Positions 25,125-32,940 of a stretch of DNA of 38,082 nt are shown in pieces. The notes beneath the pieces are model-generated. The model worked only from the letters and a program-made list of their open reading frames with translations, did not search any database and was not told the origin of the DNA. Source of the DNA: Candidatus Curtissbacteria bacterium (GTDB lineage Bacteria > Patescibacteriota > Microgenomatia > Curtissbacterales > GWA2-41-24); contig JACQIV010000002.1 in NCBI GenBank assembly GCA_016198325.1, forward strand, positions 1-38,082. Reading direction: 5' to 3'. The stretch's first letter is position 1. The number at the start of each line of letters is the position of its first letter. A program made the translations under genes and the position numbers.

Positions 25125-26176
25125 ACTCTACCTCTGCCCAGTTTAGCGATATTTCTCTACTTGAGGAAAAACTTAAAAAAAGGAATCTTCCACCTGATTT
25201 GCAGAAAAGAGCAGAAGCATTAATCGAAAGACTGCTCAGGGCATCTACTTCCCAAGGATATTCCCAGGAATACGATCAAGTCGCCAGGTATCTTGACTGG
25301 CTCACATCGCTTCCCTGGAACGAAGTGAGCGAAGATACTCTGTCTTTGGAAAAAGCAAAAAAAATTCTGGACGCCAATCATTTCGGACTTGATAACATTA
25401 AAGAAAGAATCTTGGAATTCATCTCCGTTGTTTCACTCAAGAAAAACCAAGACGCGCAAGGCATAAATAAAGCACCCGCCCTCCTACTCCTGGGCTTGGT
25501 AGGAACGGGAAAAACAACCATGGCTTATTCGATTGCCCAATCGCTTTCACGACCTTTTGGCAGAATTCCAATGGGAGGTATGGGGGACGCACTGCAGCTG
25601 AGAGGAAGGTCAAGAGCGTATCCGGATGCGGAACCGGGTCAAATAATCAAAGTATTGCGGAGAGTTGGCAAGAAAAACCCGGTAATTTTACTTGACGAAA
25701 TCGACAGAGTTACAGACGATGCAAGGTCGGATATTATGGGTGTTTTGGTTGAACTACTCGATCCGGAGCAAAATTCCAATTTTCTTGACCATTATATTGA
25801 TTACCCATTTGATCTTTCACAAGTGCTTTTTATTGCAACTGCCAATAATACAGGTAATGTAGCAACTGCAGTCTTAGATAGATTGGAGACCATCGAAATG
25901 CCCACTTACACGGATGAGCAAAAGACAATTATTGCCAAGAGCTTTCTTCTGCCAAGGGCAATGTCAAGTTCGGGCCTTTCACTTTCCGATCTTTCGGTAG
26001 AAGATACCGTATGGCAACAAATCGTAAGGCCACTCGGGTTTGATGCCGGAATGAGGACACTCGACAGAACAATTAACGCGATTTGCAGGAAGGTCTCGAA
26101 GATGAAAGTAGAAGGTAAAACGAATAAAATCATCCTTACCGGAGACAACGTCAAAGAATTCTTGCCCACTTGGTAA
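25121..26176 (+). CDS. Lon-like AAA+ ATPase without protease domain
   Basis: GTG start overlapping the previous stop (GTGA). The 351-residue protein begins with the helical segment that precedes the Lon ATPase (YLDWLTSLPWNEVSEDTLSL, KKILDANHFGLDNIKERILEF). The AAA+ core follows: Walker A GLVGTGKTT, the Lon box GQIIKVLRRVGKKNPVILLD with Walker B LLDEIDRV, FIATANN (sensor 1), LDRLETIEMPTY and the small domain. It ends at DNVKEFLPTW, where Lon would continue into its Ser-Lys protease domain. The large N-terminal substrate domain is also missing. It may act as an unfoldase or remodeller; a partner peptidase is unknown. Confidence 0.85.
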   Translation: MNSTSAQFSDISLLEEKLKKRNLPPDLQKRAEALIERLLRASTSQGYSQEYDQVARYLDWLTSLPWNEVSEDTLSLEKAKKILDANHFGLDNIKERILEFISVVSLKKNQDAQGINKAPALLLLGLVGTGKTTMAYSIAQSLSRPFGRIPMGGMGDALQLRGRSRAYPDAEPGQIIKVLRRVGKKNPVILLDEIDRVTDDARSDIMGVLVELLDPEQNSNFLDHYIDYPFDLSQVLFIATANNTGNVATAVLDRLETIEMPTYTDEQKTIIAKSFLLPRAMSSSGLSLSDLSVEDTVWQQIVRPLGFDAGMRTLDRTINAICRKVSKMKVEGKTNKIILTGDNVKEFLPTW

Positions 26177-26216
26177 CTCTTCAAAATAACCTATAGCAAT
26201 TTGAAAGAATTTGAGT

Positions 26217-26222
26217 TAAAAT
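26217..26222 (+). promoter_or_regulatory. -10 box of ftsK
   Basis: TAAAAT ends 9 nt before the ftsK ATG, leaderless-type. The -35 region is weak (TAGCAA at 26194). Confidence 0.45.
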
Positions 26223-26231
26223 ACAAACGAC

Positions 26232-28328
26232 ATGCCCAGAGTTAAAAAAAGAAAACTCATCTCCCCCTTAAATCTTGAAAAAAAGACTATCAAAAGTATC
26301 CTTGGGTTTGGACTTCTTGCCTCTGCGGTCCTACTGGTCCTCTCCTTCTTTTCTGAAACAGCTCTCTTGGTCTCAATAAAAGAATATATTTTCAACTTGT
26401 TGGGGCTTGGAATAATTCTGGTTCCCCCCTATGCACTGATTGCTGCGCTTTCCCTCTTTCAAGTTAAGACCAAAATACAAAAAACCAACATCATTTTCGG
26501 CACGCTAGCTGCCTGTCTTTCTATTCTCAGCCTTGTCTCTCCCTTTTCTCAAAGCTTGTCCGGAATAATCGCAACAGCCATATGGACATTAATAAAGTCC
26601 TTTGTAACTCCGGTAGGTGCGTTCTTCATCTTGCTTTTTACCTTCTTTGTATCCCTAATTATTACGACAAATACGAGTATTAGCGATGTCTCCACTGCAC
26701 TATCCGTTTTACGTACAAAACTCGCTTCCCTTTTTAAACTCCTTTCATTTTCAAGGGGACCCTCTAAACGGCCACTGATCCCAACTACTATTCAAAACAA
26801 AACCGGACAGGATAAACCTAGAAATATCAACCCGGATGCTGTCCTTGCCCCGAGTGTTGTTGTCAATTCCCCCGGGGAAAACAGGCTCTGGCAATACCCT
26901 CCACTCTCCCTACTTGCGGATGCAAAAGGTGGCCAGGCAAACAGGGGCAACCTTAAACAGAATGCCCAGACTATCGAAAAAACACTAGAAAGTTTCGGTA
27001 TATCTGCAAAAGTTGTAGAGGTTAACCCCGGTCCGACTGTTACCCAATACGGGTTGGAAATACCTATGGGTACAAAACTCTCCAAAATTTTGACTTTGCA
27101 AAACGACCTTGCTCTTGCGCTTGCAACATCCAATGGCATGGTACGTATAGAAGCACCAATTCCCGGTAAATCCTTAGTTGGAATCGAAATCCCAAATATT
27201 ACACCAGAGACCGTAAACTTAAAACGTGTTCTTTCGACAGGCCATCTCATAGAAAGTAAGGCAAAAACAATTGTCGGGCTTGGAGAAGATGTTTCTGGCA
27301 ATATTATCACGGCAGATCTGGCAAGAATGCCTCATGTTCTAATTGCCGGAACAACCGGCTCAGGTAAATCAGTCCTGTTAAATGCCATAATTTCCACTAT
27401 TCTTTTCAGGGCAAGCCCTCAGGAAGTAAAACTTATTTTGGCCGATCCAAAAAGGGTTGAACTAACTGAATATAAAGATATACCTCATCTCCTAACTCCG
27501 GTAATTATTGAACCTGACAAAATTTTATCGAGTCTCAGGTGGGCAGAGAGTGAGATGGATAGACGATACAAACTTTTCCATGACGCCCAGGTTAAAAATA
27601 TTGCTGGCTACAATGAATTTTCCGGCTTCCAGGCGCTTCCATATATAGTCATCGTCATTGACGAGCTCCATAATCTTATGGAGTTTGCTCCGGTTGAAGT
27701 TGAAGATTCAATTTGCAGGCTGGCCGCAATGGCCAGGGCAACAGGTATTCATCTTGTCGTTGCAACCCAAAGGCCGTCGGTCGACGTAATTACCGGGCTC
27801 ATTAAGGCAAATATTCCATGCCGGATCGCTTTTAACGTTTCGTCCATGATCGACTCACGGGTAATTATCGATAGTCCTGGTGCGGAGAAACTTCTGGGTA
27901 AAGGCGACATGCTGTATGTTCCCCCTGATGCTTCCAAACCCCAAAGAATCCAGGGAGTTTATGTCTCGGATACGGAAATCAGAAACCTAATTGGCTTTTT
28001 AAGAAGCTCCGGTTTTGCTCCTGAATATACCGACGAAGTAATCCAAATGCCAACCAGCCGCATTTCAGGAGGGCACGGTGGCGCTTCGGGAGAAAAAGAT
28101 GACCTTTTTGAAGAAGCGGTCCGGACTATTTGCCAGTACGACAGGGCATCAGCGTCGCTATTGCAAAGAAGGCTAAGAATTGGCTATGCCCGTGCGGCCA
28201 GGCTTATAGACGAACTGGAAATGGCTGGTATAATCGGACCGGGTGAGGGAGCAAAACCCCGTGACGTTCTGGTTAAAAATGCAGAAGAATATCTCCAGAG
28301 TCAACAGGTAGAAGCGCCACAACAATAA
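26232..28328 (+). CDS. ftsK: DNA translocase FtsK/SpoIIIE
   Basis: This 698-residue protein has four N-terminal membrane helices (about 20-150), a linker and the FtsK motor. Motor motifs are Walker A GTTGSGKSV, LADPKRVELTEYKDIPHL, Walker B VIVIDELHNLMEF, LVVATQRPSVDVITGLIKAN and RIAFNVSSMIDSRVII. A C-terminal winged-helix gamma domain follows (ASASLLQRRLRIGYARAARL, IDELEMAGIIGPGEG). It pumps chromosomal DNA at the division septum and directs dimer resolution. The Walker B variant DELHNLM replaces the common DELADLM. It precedes the RodZ-like gene by 7 nt. Confidence 0.95.
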   Translation: MPRVKKRKLISPLNLEKKTIKSILGFGLLASAVLLVLSFFSETALLVSIKEYIFNLLGLGIILVPPYALIAALSLFQVKTKIQKTNIIFGTLAACLSILSLVSPFSQSLSGIIATAIWTLIKSFVTPVGAFFILLFTFFVSLIITTNTSISDVSTALSVLRTKLASLFKLLSFSRGPSKRPLIPTTIQNKTGQDKPRNINPDAVLAPSVVVNSPGENRLWQYPPLSLLADAKGGQANRGNLKQNAQTIEKTLESFGISAKVVEVNPGPTVTQYGLEIPMGTKLSKILTLQNDLALALATSNGMVRIEAPIPGKSLVGIEIPNITPETVNLKRVLSTGHLIESKAKTIVGLGEDVSGNIITADLARMPHVLIAGTTGSGKSVLLNAIISTILFRASPQEVKLILADPKRVELTEYKDIPHLLTPVIIEPDKILSSLRWAESEMDRRYKLFHDAQVKNIAGYNEFSGFQALPYIVIVIDELHNLMEFAPVEVEDSICRLAAMARATGIHLVVATQRPSVDVITGLIKANIPCRIAFNVSSMIDSRVIIDSPGAEKLLGKGDMLYVPPDASKPQRIQGVYVSDTEIRNLIGFLRSSGFAPEYTDEVIQMPTSRISGGHGGASGEKDDLFEEAVRTICQYDRASASLLQRRLRIGYARAARLIDELEMAGIIGPGEGAKPRDVLVKNAEEYLQSQQVEAPQQ

Positions 28329-28335
28329 AAGTTTA

Positions 28336-28962
28336 ATGCAAAGGTTAGGAGAACTTCTCGAGGCAAAGAGAAGGGGAAAGCGGATTTCATTAAAGAAAGC
28401 GGCAAAAAATCTTTCGCTCAAAAAAGAAGTCCTGGAATCATTGGAGAAGGAAGACTGGCAAACGTTGCCTGAACCGACTTTCGTTAAAGGTTTTTTGACA
28501 AATTACGCAAGTTATTTAGGAATCGACCCCGATTTTGCCCTGGCCCTTTATAGGCGGGGATACGATGAAGCAAAATATCCCCACAAAGTATCTCCTCTAA
28601 AGCAAAAAAGAAGACTCATGTTTACGCCCAACAAACTCGCCGCGCTTTCTTTCTCGCTTTCAATTCTGGCATTTCTTATTTACCTTTCTGTCCAGTATTT
28701 TTCGATTCTTTCCACGCCGCAGCTTGATATTATAAATCCCCAAAACGACGCTACAACCGGTATTCCCATTGTCATTGTCCAGGGAAGTACAGAACCGGGT
28801 GCCGTTGTTTCTGTAAACGGTGAATTTGCAGCCGTGGACGAAAGTGGTAAATTCGAAAAGGAAGTAAAACTAAAGGCTGGTAAAAACCAGATCGAGGTTA
28901 TTTCTTCTAAGAAACTATCCCCCAAATCCAAAAAAACCATAACACTCAGGCTCTCGCAGTAA
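28336..28962 (+). CDS. RodZ-like membrane protein with HTH and extracytoplasmic Ig-like domain
   Basis: This 208-residue protein starts MQRLGELLEAKRRGKRISLK, an HTH_25/Cro-type helix-turn-helix as in RodZ (about residues 1-75, with LPEPTFVKGFLTNYASYLGI typical of the family). One membrane helix follows (about 98-115, LAALSFSLSILAFLIYLSV), then an outer domain (about 130-208) with NPQNDATTGIPIVIVQGSTE and PGAVVSVNGEFAAVDESGKF, which looks like a glucodextranase-B-type Ig-like fold. RodZ couples MreB to wall synthesis; whether MreB exists here is not visible. It lies 7 nt after ftsK. Confidence 0.8.
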   Translation: MQRLGELLEAKRRGKRISLKKAAKNLSLKKEVLESLEKEDWQTLPEPTFVKGFLTNYASYLGIDPDFALALYRRGYDEAKYPHKVSPLKQKRRLMFTPNKLAALSFSLSILAFLIYLSVQYFSILSTPQLDIINPQNDATTGIPIVIVQGSTEPGAVVSVNGEFAAVDESGKFEKEVKLKAGKNQIEVISSKKLSPKSKKTITLRLSQ

Positions 28963-28967
28963 GCTCA

Positions 28968-28997
28968 TTGACAACGAAGTCGCGAAAAGGGTATACA
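28968..28997 (+). promoter_or_regulatory. Promoter of the small envelope genes at 29018
   Basis: A perfect TTGACA (28968-28973), an 18-nt spacer and TATACA (28992-28997). The predicted leader is about 14 nt with no SD. Confidence 0.7.
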
Positions 28998-29017
28998 TTC
29001 TTTACTAAAACTGCCCT

Positions 29018-29290
29018 ATGGATTTAACACAAACTATACTTCTTTCGGTAATTATTGTTCTTTCGATATTCCTTGTGGTTCTCGGGATTCAGGTATTCTT
29101 TGTACTAAAAGCCCTAAAAGCCACAATTAAAAAAATGAACTCTCTTTTCGAAGAGGCATCAGGCCTCGTTGAGGAAATAAAAAAACCGGTTGCAAAAGCC
29201 GGCGGTTTAATTACAGCGTTAACTACTGGGGCAAGCATTGTAAACTTGCTAAAGAAAAGAAGGGATAATGAGCGACCAAAACAAAGATAA
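29018..29290 (+). CDS. Small single-pass membrane protein (DUF948-like)
   Basis: This 90-residue protein has an N-terminal membrane helix (about 6-33: TILLSVIIVLSIFLVVLGIQ) followed by an amphipathic helix (LKATIKKMNSLFEEASGLVE) and a basic tail. The layout is that of DUF948/YtxG-type proteins, which often lie beside YtxH-type genes. The next gene, overlapping by 23 nt, is YtxH-like, so the two are probably translated together. Function is unknown; some family members respond to stress. Confidence 0.65.
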   Translation: MDLTQTILLSVIIVLSIFLVVLGIQVFFVLKALKATIKKMNSLFEEASGLVEEIKKPVAKAGGLITALTTGASIVNLLKKRRDNERPKQR

Positions 29291-29636
29291 CTCCCTAACA
29301 GCGCTTGTTGCAGGCATTATTTTGGGTGCTGCCGTTACCTACCTCTTTACTACAAAAGACGGGCAAAAAGTTAAGGACAAACTGTTGGTCGAAGGTTCAA
29401 AGCTACTTGATAAGCTTAAAGAAGGCCTCGAAAATGTTGGCGAGGAAATAGAAGAAAAAGCCGGTGAAATCGTCGAATCTGCGGGAGAGATCAGGGATGC
29501 TGCGGCCACCCACTTCGAAGAAGCAAAAGAAAACGTCCAGGACGCATTGAGGGAAGTCCCACCGCAGGTTGCTGAGATTCAGAAAAAAGGCCGCAAGTTC
29601 TTTTTTCGAAGACACCAATCCTCCTCAGAATCTTAA
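29268..29636 (+). CDS. YtxH-like protein
   Basis: This 122-residue protein has a short N-terminal membrane helix with Gly/Ala (LTALVAGIILGAAVTYLFTT, about 10-29) and the YtxH hallmark of KDGQKVKDKL directly after it. A long acidic amphipathic helix follows (EGLENVGEEIEEKAGEIVES...), then a basic end (KKGRKFFFRRHQ). YtxH proteins are small stress-associated membrane proteins of unknown mechanism. It overlaps the preceding gene by 23 nt in another frame. Confidence 0.75.
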   Translation: MSDQNKDNSLTALVAGIILGAAVTYLFTTKDGQKVKDKLLVEGSKLLDKLKEGLENVGEEIEEKAGEIVESAGEIRDAAATHFEEAKENVQDALREVPPQVAEIQKKGRKFFFRRHQSSSES

Positions 29637-29655
29637 GATTAGACAATCGAGCGTA

Positions 29656-29661
29656 TATAAT
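29656..29661 (+). promoter_or_regulatory. -10 box of the HIT-alaS unit
   Basis: A perfect TATAAT ends 8 nt before the ATG, leaderless-type. No clear -35 hexamer is seen. Confidence 0.55.
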
Positions 29662-29669
29662 TAAGATCA

Positions 29670-30134
29670 ATGGATATGGATTCTTGTGTTTTTTGTGAAA
29701 TTGTTAACGGCTCGTCACCAGCTAATATTGTTTGGGAAGACACAAATCATATGGCGTTTCTTTCAATATTCCCAAATACGGACGGCTTTACGGTTGTCAT
29801 TACTAAGAAGCATTACTCAAGTTATTATTTTGACCACCCCGACAAAATTCTTAATGGTTTAATATTGGCTTCCAAAAAAGTTGCAGGAAAAATAGATAAA
29901 GCATTCGACGGAGTTGGAAGAACAGGCCTAATTCTAGAGGGGTTTGGAGTCGATCATCTGCATGCCAAACTTTTCCCGATGCATGGCACCAAAGGCTCTT
30001 GGCAAAAAAAGTCATCCAATATCAACAAGTTTTTTCAGAAGTACGAAGGATACATTTCCTCGCATGATTATAAAAGGGAAAATGAGAAAAAGTTAGCAGT
30101 TATTGCTTCCAAAATAAGAAAAACAAAAGCATGA
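29670..30134 (+). CDS. HIT family nucleotide-binding protein
   Basis: This 154-residue histidine-triad protein has the N-terminal CVFCEIVNG (zinc-type Cys pair) and the C-terminal HIT motif GVDHLHAKLFP, with His96 and His98. The usual pattern is H-x-H-x-H-x-x; here the third position is Lys100, although the middle His that forms the nucleotidyl intermediate is kept. Family members hydrolyse or transfer nucleotides from substrates such as dinucleoside polyphosphates or aminoacyl adenylates. The stop overlaps the alaS start (ATGA), so the two are coupled; an alaS neighbour would fit hydrolysis of aminoacyl-AMP, which is inference. Confidence 0.88.
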   Translation: MDMDSCVFCEIVNGSSPANIVWEDTNHMAFLSIFPNTDGFTVVITKKHYSSYYFDHPDKILNGLILASKKVAGKIDKAFDGVGRTGLILEGFGVDHLHAKLFPMHGTKGSWQKKSSNINKFFQKYEGYISSHDYKRENEKKLAVIASKIRKTKA

Positions 30135-31954
30135 ACTCAAAAGAGCTTCGGCAAAAATATCTAAAGTTTTTTGAAGATAGGGGACATAAAATAATCCCTT
30201 CGGCATCTCTTGTTCCCGACGAAACTGTTGAGCTTGCCGGTACTCAAAGAGTCCTTTTTACCACAGCCGGCATGCATCCGTTAGTCCCATATCTTTTAGG
30301 CCAACAGCATCCGGAAGGCAACCGCTTGGTCAATGTCCAGAAATGTCTTCGGACAGACGACATCGACGAAGTAGGCGATAGTGTCCATAACACATTTTTT
30401 GAAATGCTGGGTAATTGGTCACTCGGAGACCCTGCCTCGCCTGCCCGCTCCGACGGATCGAGGCGAGACGGTATCAGTCAAGGCGGGTATTGGAAAGAGG
30501 AAGCTATCTCCTGGTCATACGAATTTTTAACAAACGAATTGAAGCTCGATGCAAACCGCATCTATGTTTCGGTTTTTGCCGGCGACAGCGACGCCCCGTT
30601 TGATGAGGAATCATTCGACATTTGGCTAAAACTGGGAGTACCCGAAAGCCATATTTTCAGGTACGGCAAAAAAGATAATTGGTGGGGACCGGTCGGCCCG
30701 CAAGGCCCGTGCGGTCCAGACACGGAGATGTTTTATGACGTACAAGGAGAATCCTTGACAGGTAGGGAGCCTGCCACGAACCCAGAGAGGTTCGTGGAAA
30801 TCTGGAATAACGTGTTTATGGAATACGACAAACAGGCGGACGGGGCATTTAAACCCTTGGCGCAAAAAAATGTCGACACAGGCATGGGCCTCGAGCGAAT
30901 TCTCAAAGTTATGCAAAACGCCCCTTCGATTTACGAAACGGACGTTTTCGCTCCTCTTATGAAAAACATTGAAGACAAGGCAAACTATTTTCAAACACCA
31001 TCCGCAAGAATTGTTGCAGACCACATTCGTGCATCGGTTTTTCTCATTGCAGACGGTGTAAGTCCCTCGAACGTCGAAAGGGGATACATTTTAAGAAGGC
31101 TTATCCGTCGCGCGATTAGGCATGCCTCTCTCCTAAAAATCGAAAAAGATTTTCTTGAAGATTTGGCGCGCGAAACCATCAAAATATACGAAAGTTTCTA
31201 TCCTGGCCTTTCGGAGCATCAACCGCAAATAATTGACGAACTTCAAAAGGAAGAACAGAAATTTAAAAAGGCCCTTAATTCCGGAATCCGCGAGTTTGAA
31301 AAAATAAAAGGTGACATTTCCGGTGATGAAGCTTTCGATTTGTACCAGAACTTCGGATTCCCGATAGAATTGACTGTTGAACTTGCCAAAGAGCAAAATA
31401 AAAAAGTTGATATGGCAGCTTTTGACTCCAGGTTTAAAAATCACCAGGAGTCATCAAGAAAGGCAGGAGAAAAAACCAAAGGCGGCCTTGCTGTCCAGTC
31501 AGACAAAGCAGCAAAACTCCACACAGCCACACACCTACTCCATCGGGCACTTCGGGATGTTTTAGGAAAACACGTTCATCAGACCGGTTCTCATATTACG
31601 GACGAACGACTCCGCTTCGATTTCACCCACAAAGAAAAAATGACTGATGACCAAATAAAAAATGTCGAGGCAACAGTTAACCAACAAATTCAAAGTGCTC
31701 TCAACGTTTACAAAAAAACCATGCCCAAAGAGAAAGCAGACGAGTTGGGCGCAATTGGCTTGTTTGCTGATAAGTACCAGGAACTTGTCAACGTTTATTA
31801 CATTGGCCAGTCGGATGAAATTAAAAAAGCCTATTCTAAAGAATTTTGTGGGGGACCCCATGCCCAAAATACGGGTCAACTTGGTGTTTTCAAGATAATA
31901 AAAGAGGAATCGGCAGGTTCAGGTGTGCGGAGAATTTATGCTAAAATTGACTAA
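30131..31954 (+). CDS. alaS: Alanyl-tRNA synthetase, short form without C-Ala domain
   Basis: This 607-residue class II synthetase opens MNSKELRQKYLKFFEDRGHK. It has motif 2 region TFFEMLGNWSLGD, VGPQGPCGPDTEMFYD, FVEIWNNVFMEYDKQADG, NVDTGMGLERI and the tRNA-recognition region NVERGYILRRLIRRAIRHAS. The editing domain has HTATHLLHRALRDVLGKHV, and CGGPHAQNTGQLGVFKIIKE carries zinc ligands. It ends at GSGVRRIYAKID, so the roughly 250-residue C-terminal oligomerisation/C-Ala part is missing. An insertion of about 19 residues (PASPARSDGSRRDGISQGG) follows NWSLGD, and a second stem-loop lies near REPATNPERFVE. Confidence 0.94.
   Translation: MNSKELRQKYLKFFEDRGHKIIPSASLVPDETVELAGTQRVLFTTAGMHPLVPYLLGQQHPEGNRLVNVQKCLRTDDIDEVGDSVHNTFFEMLGNWSLGDPASPARSDGSRRDGISQGGYWKEEAISWSYEFLTNELKLDANRIYVSVFAGDSDAPFDEESFDIWLKLGVPESHIFRYGKKDNWWGPVGPQGPCGPDTEMFYDVQGESLTGREPATNPERFVEIWNNVFMEYDKQADGAFKPLAQKNVDTGMGLERILKVMQNAPSIYETDVFAPLMKNIEDKANYFQTPSARIVADHIRASVFLIADGVSPSNVERGYILRRLIRRAIRHASLLKIEKDFLEDLARETIKIYESFYPGLSEHQPQIIDELQKEEQKFKKALNSGIREFEKIKGDISGDEAFDLYQNFGFPIELTVELAKEQNKKVDMAAFDSRFKNHQESSRKAGEKTKGGLAVQSDKAAKLHTATHLLHRALRDVLGKHVHQTGSHITDERLRFDFTHKEKMTDDQIKNVEATVNQQIQSALNVYKKTMPKEKADELGAIGLFADKYQELVNVYYIGQSDEIKKAYSKEFCGGPHAQNTGQLGVFKIIKEESAGSGVRRIYAKID
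30431..30487 (+). repeat. Palindromic in-frame insertion in alaS
   Basis: About 57 nt absent from typical alaS. It contains inverted arms (CTCGCC near 30438 and GGCGAG near 30465) and further G/C-rich complementary pieces. It encodes PASPARSDGSRRDGISQGG. Confidence 0.55.
30774..30797 (+). repeat. Perfect 9-bp stem-loop within alaS
   Basis: CCACGAACC (30774-30782), a 6-nt loop and GGTTCGTGG (30789-30797), coding about PATNPERFVE in a variable loop. Confidence 0.75.
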
Positions 31955-31976
31955 GGTGCATACAAACTTTAAATCT

Positions 31977-32005
31977 AATTTGAATCTGGCTTTGCCAGTC
32001 AAATT
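31977..32005 (+). repeat. Hairpin downstream of alaS (first)
   Basis: AATTTGA-AT-CTGGC-TTT-GCCAG-TCAAATT: a 7-bp and a 5-bp stem with a 2-nt bulge and a 3-nt loop. No T-tract follows, so it is not a standard terminator; it may still stabilise the 3' end. Confidence 0.7.
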
Positions 32006-32028
32006 ATTCCGATTAGGGAAAGGGAATA

Positions 32029-32057
32029 TTAAGGGAAAACCGTAGGTTGTCCCTTAA
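32029..32057 (+). repeat. Hairpin upstream of the Pro-rich gene (second)
   Basis: TTAAGGGA-A-AACC-GTA-GGTT-G-TCCCTTAA: an 8-bp plus a 4-bp stem, 8 nt before the ATG at 32066. No T-tract is present. It could shield the start region of the downstream gene. Confidence 0.7.
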
Positions 32058-32065
32058 AGCACATT

Positions 32066-32890
32066 ATGGATCCTACTGCCCCGGGTTCACAAGACCCTCA
32101 GAACACAAATCCAACAAATCCGATAAGACCCGGTCAGTTCATTGTGGCAGGAGAGGACGCTTCACAAAATCAACCGTCAATAAACCAATTCCCGCCCGCT
32201 CCATCTACACCAACGCCCGCATTCCAGTCGCCACCTCAAACCTTAGCTGCCATGCCTCCATCTCCCCCTCTCGCCCCAGCACCTTCCGGTAATCCGGAAG
32301 AATTATTAGCATCCCTCGCCAAGCAAACAGAAGGGGCAGTTCTACCGCATCAGAACCCCCAAGATACACAACAGGCTGCACCGTTTCAGTCGTCACCAAT
32401 AAACGAGTTTCAGCCACCTCCTGCTGCACCGCCACCAGCAGAACCCGTTCTAAATCTTGCTTCCGAAATTCCGCCAATTCAAAACGAACCGCTACAACCC
32501 GCTGGTCAGGATTTGGCTCCCCAGTCGGAAAATACCCCACCAGACCCCACACCCTATGCCCCACCGTCTGCCGGGCCGCCTCCCTCACAGGAAGGATCCA
32601 AAATGGACAAGATTAAAATTGTACTGATGGGAGCCGGAGTTTTAGTTCTGGTTGGGTTGCTTGCTTCACTTGCCTGGTTCTTTGTATTTAATAAACCTAA
32701 CGGTGCAGCCAAAACCGAAATTACTCAGGAAGATTTAATTGAAGACCTTCCCCAGATTCCAAAAAGGACACAAGGAGGCTTCGGCGATTTGCCATCCTCA
32801 ACGTCCTCCGGTTCAACTCCCGCTTCGCCCTCTCCATCTCCGGAAGACCAAAATAGCGACATCACTATCCCCGACCTGACAGGTTTTTAG
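32066..32890 (+). CDS. Proline-rich single-pass membrane protein
   Basis: Not recognised as a named family. This 274-residue protein has a long Pro/Gln/Ala-rich N-terminal half (about residues 1-175, e.g. NPTNPIRPGQFIVAGEDAS, PPPAAPPPAEPVLNLASEIP), then one membrane helix (about 187-212: IKIVLMGAGVLVLVGLLASL, AWFFVF). A short Ser/Pro/Thr-rich tail ends ITIPDLTGF. If the N-terminus is cytoplasmic (Lys residues precede the helix) the Pro-rich part is inside; similar cytoplasmic Pro-rich regions occur in CPR envelope proteins. It precedes the PilM/baseplate-J-like and sortase genes. Confidence 0.65.
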   Translation: MDPTAPGSQDPQNTNPTNPIRPGQFIVAGEDASQNQPSINQFPPAPSTPTPAFQSPPQTLAAMPPSPPLAPAPSGNPEELLASLAKQTEGAVLPHQNPQDTQQAAPFQSSPINEFQPPPAAPPPAEPVLNLASEIPPIQNEPLQPAGQDLAPQSENTPPDPTPYAPPSAGPPPSQEGSKMDKIKIVLMGAGVLVLVGLLASLAWFFVFNKPNGAAKTEITQEDLIEDLPQIPKRTQGGFGDLPSSTSSGSTPASPSPSPEDQNSDITIPDLTGF

Positions 32891-32919
32891 GCTGTTTAAA
32901 AACTAAACAATCAAGCTGA

Positions 32920-32925
32920 TATAAT
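32920..32925 (+). promoter_or_regulatory. -10 box of the PilM/baseplate-J-like gene
   Basis: A perfect TATAAT ends 15 nt before the ATG at 32941, so the leader would be about 8 nt. The -35 region is weak. Confidence 0.5.
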
Positions 32926-32940
32926 ACACTCAAGCTGCCG

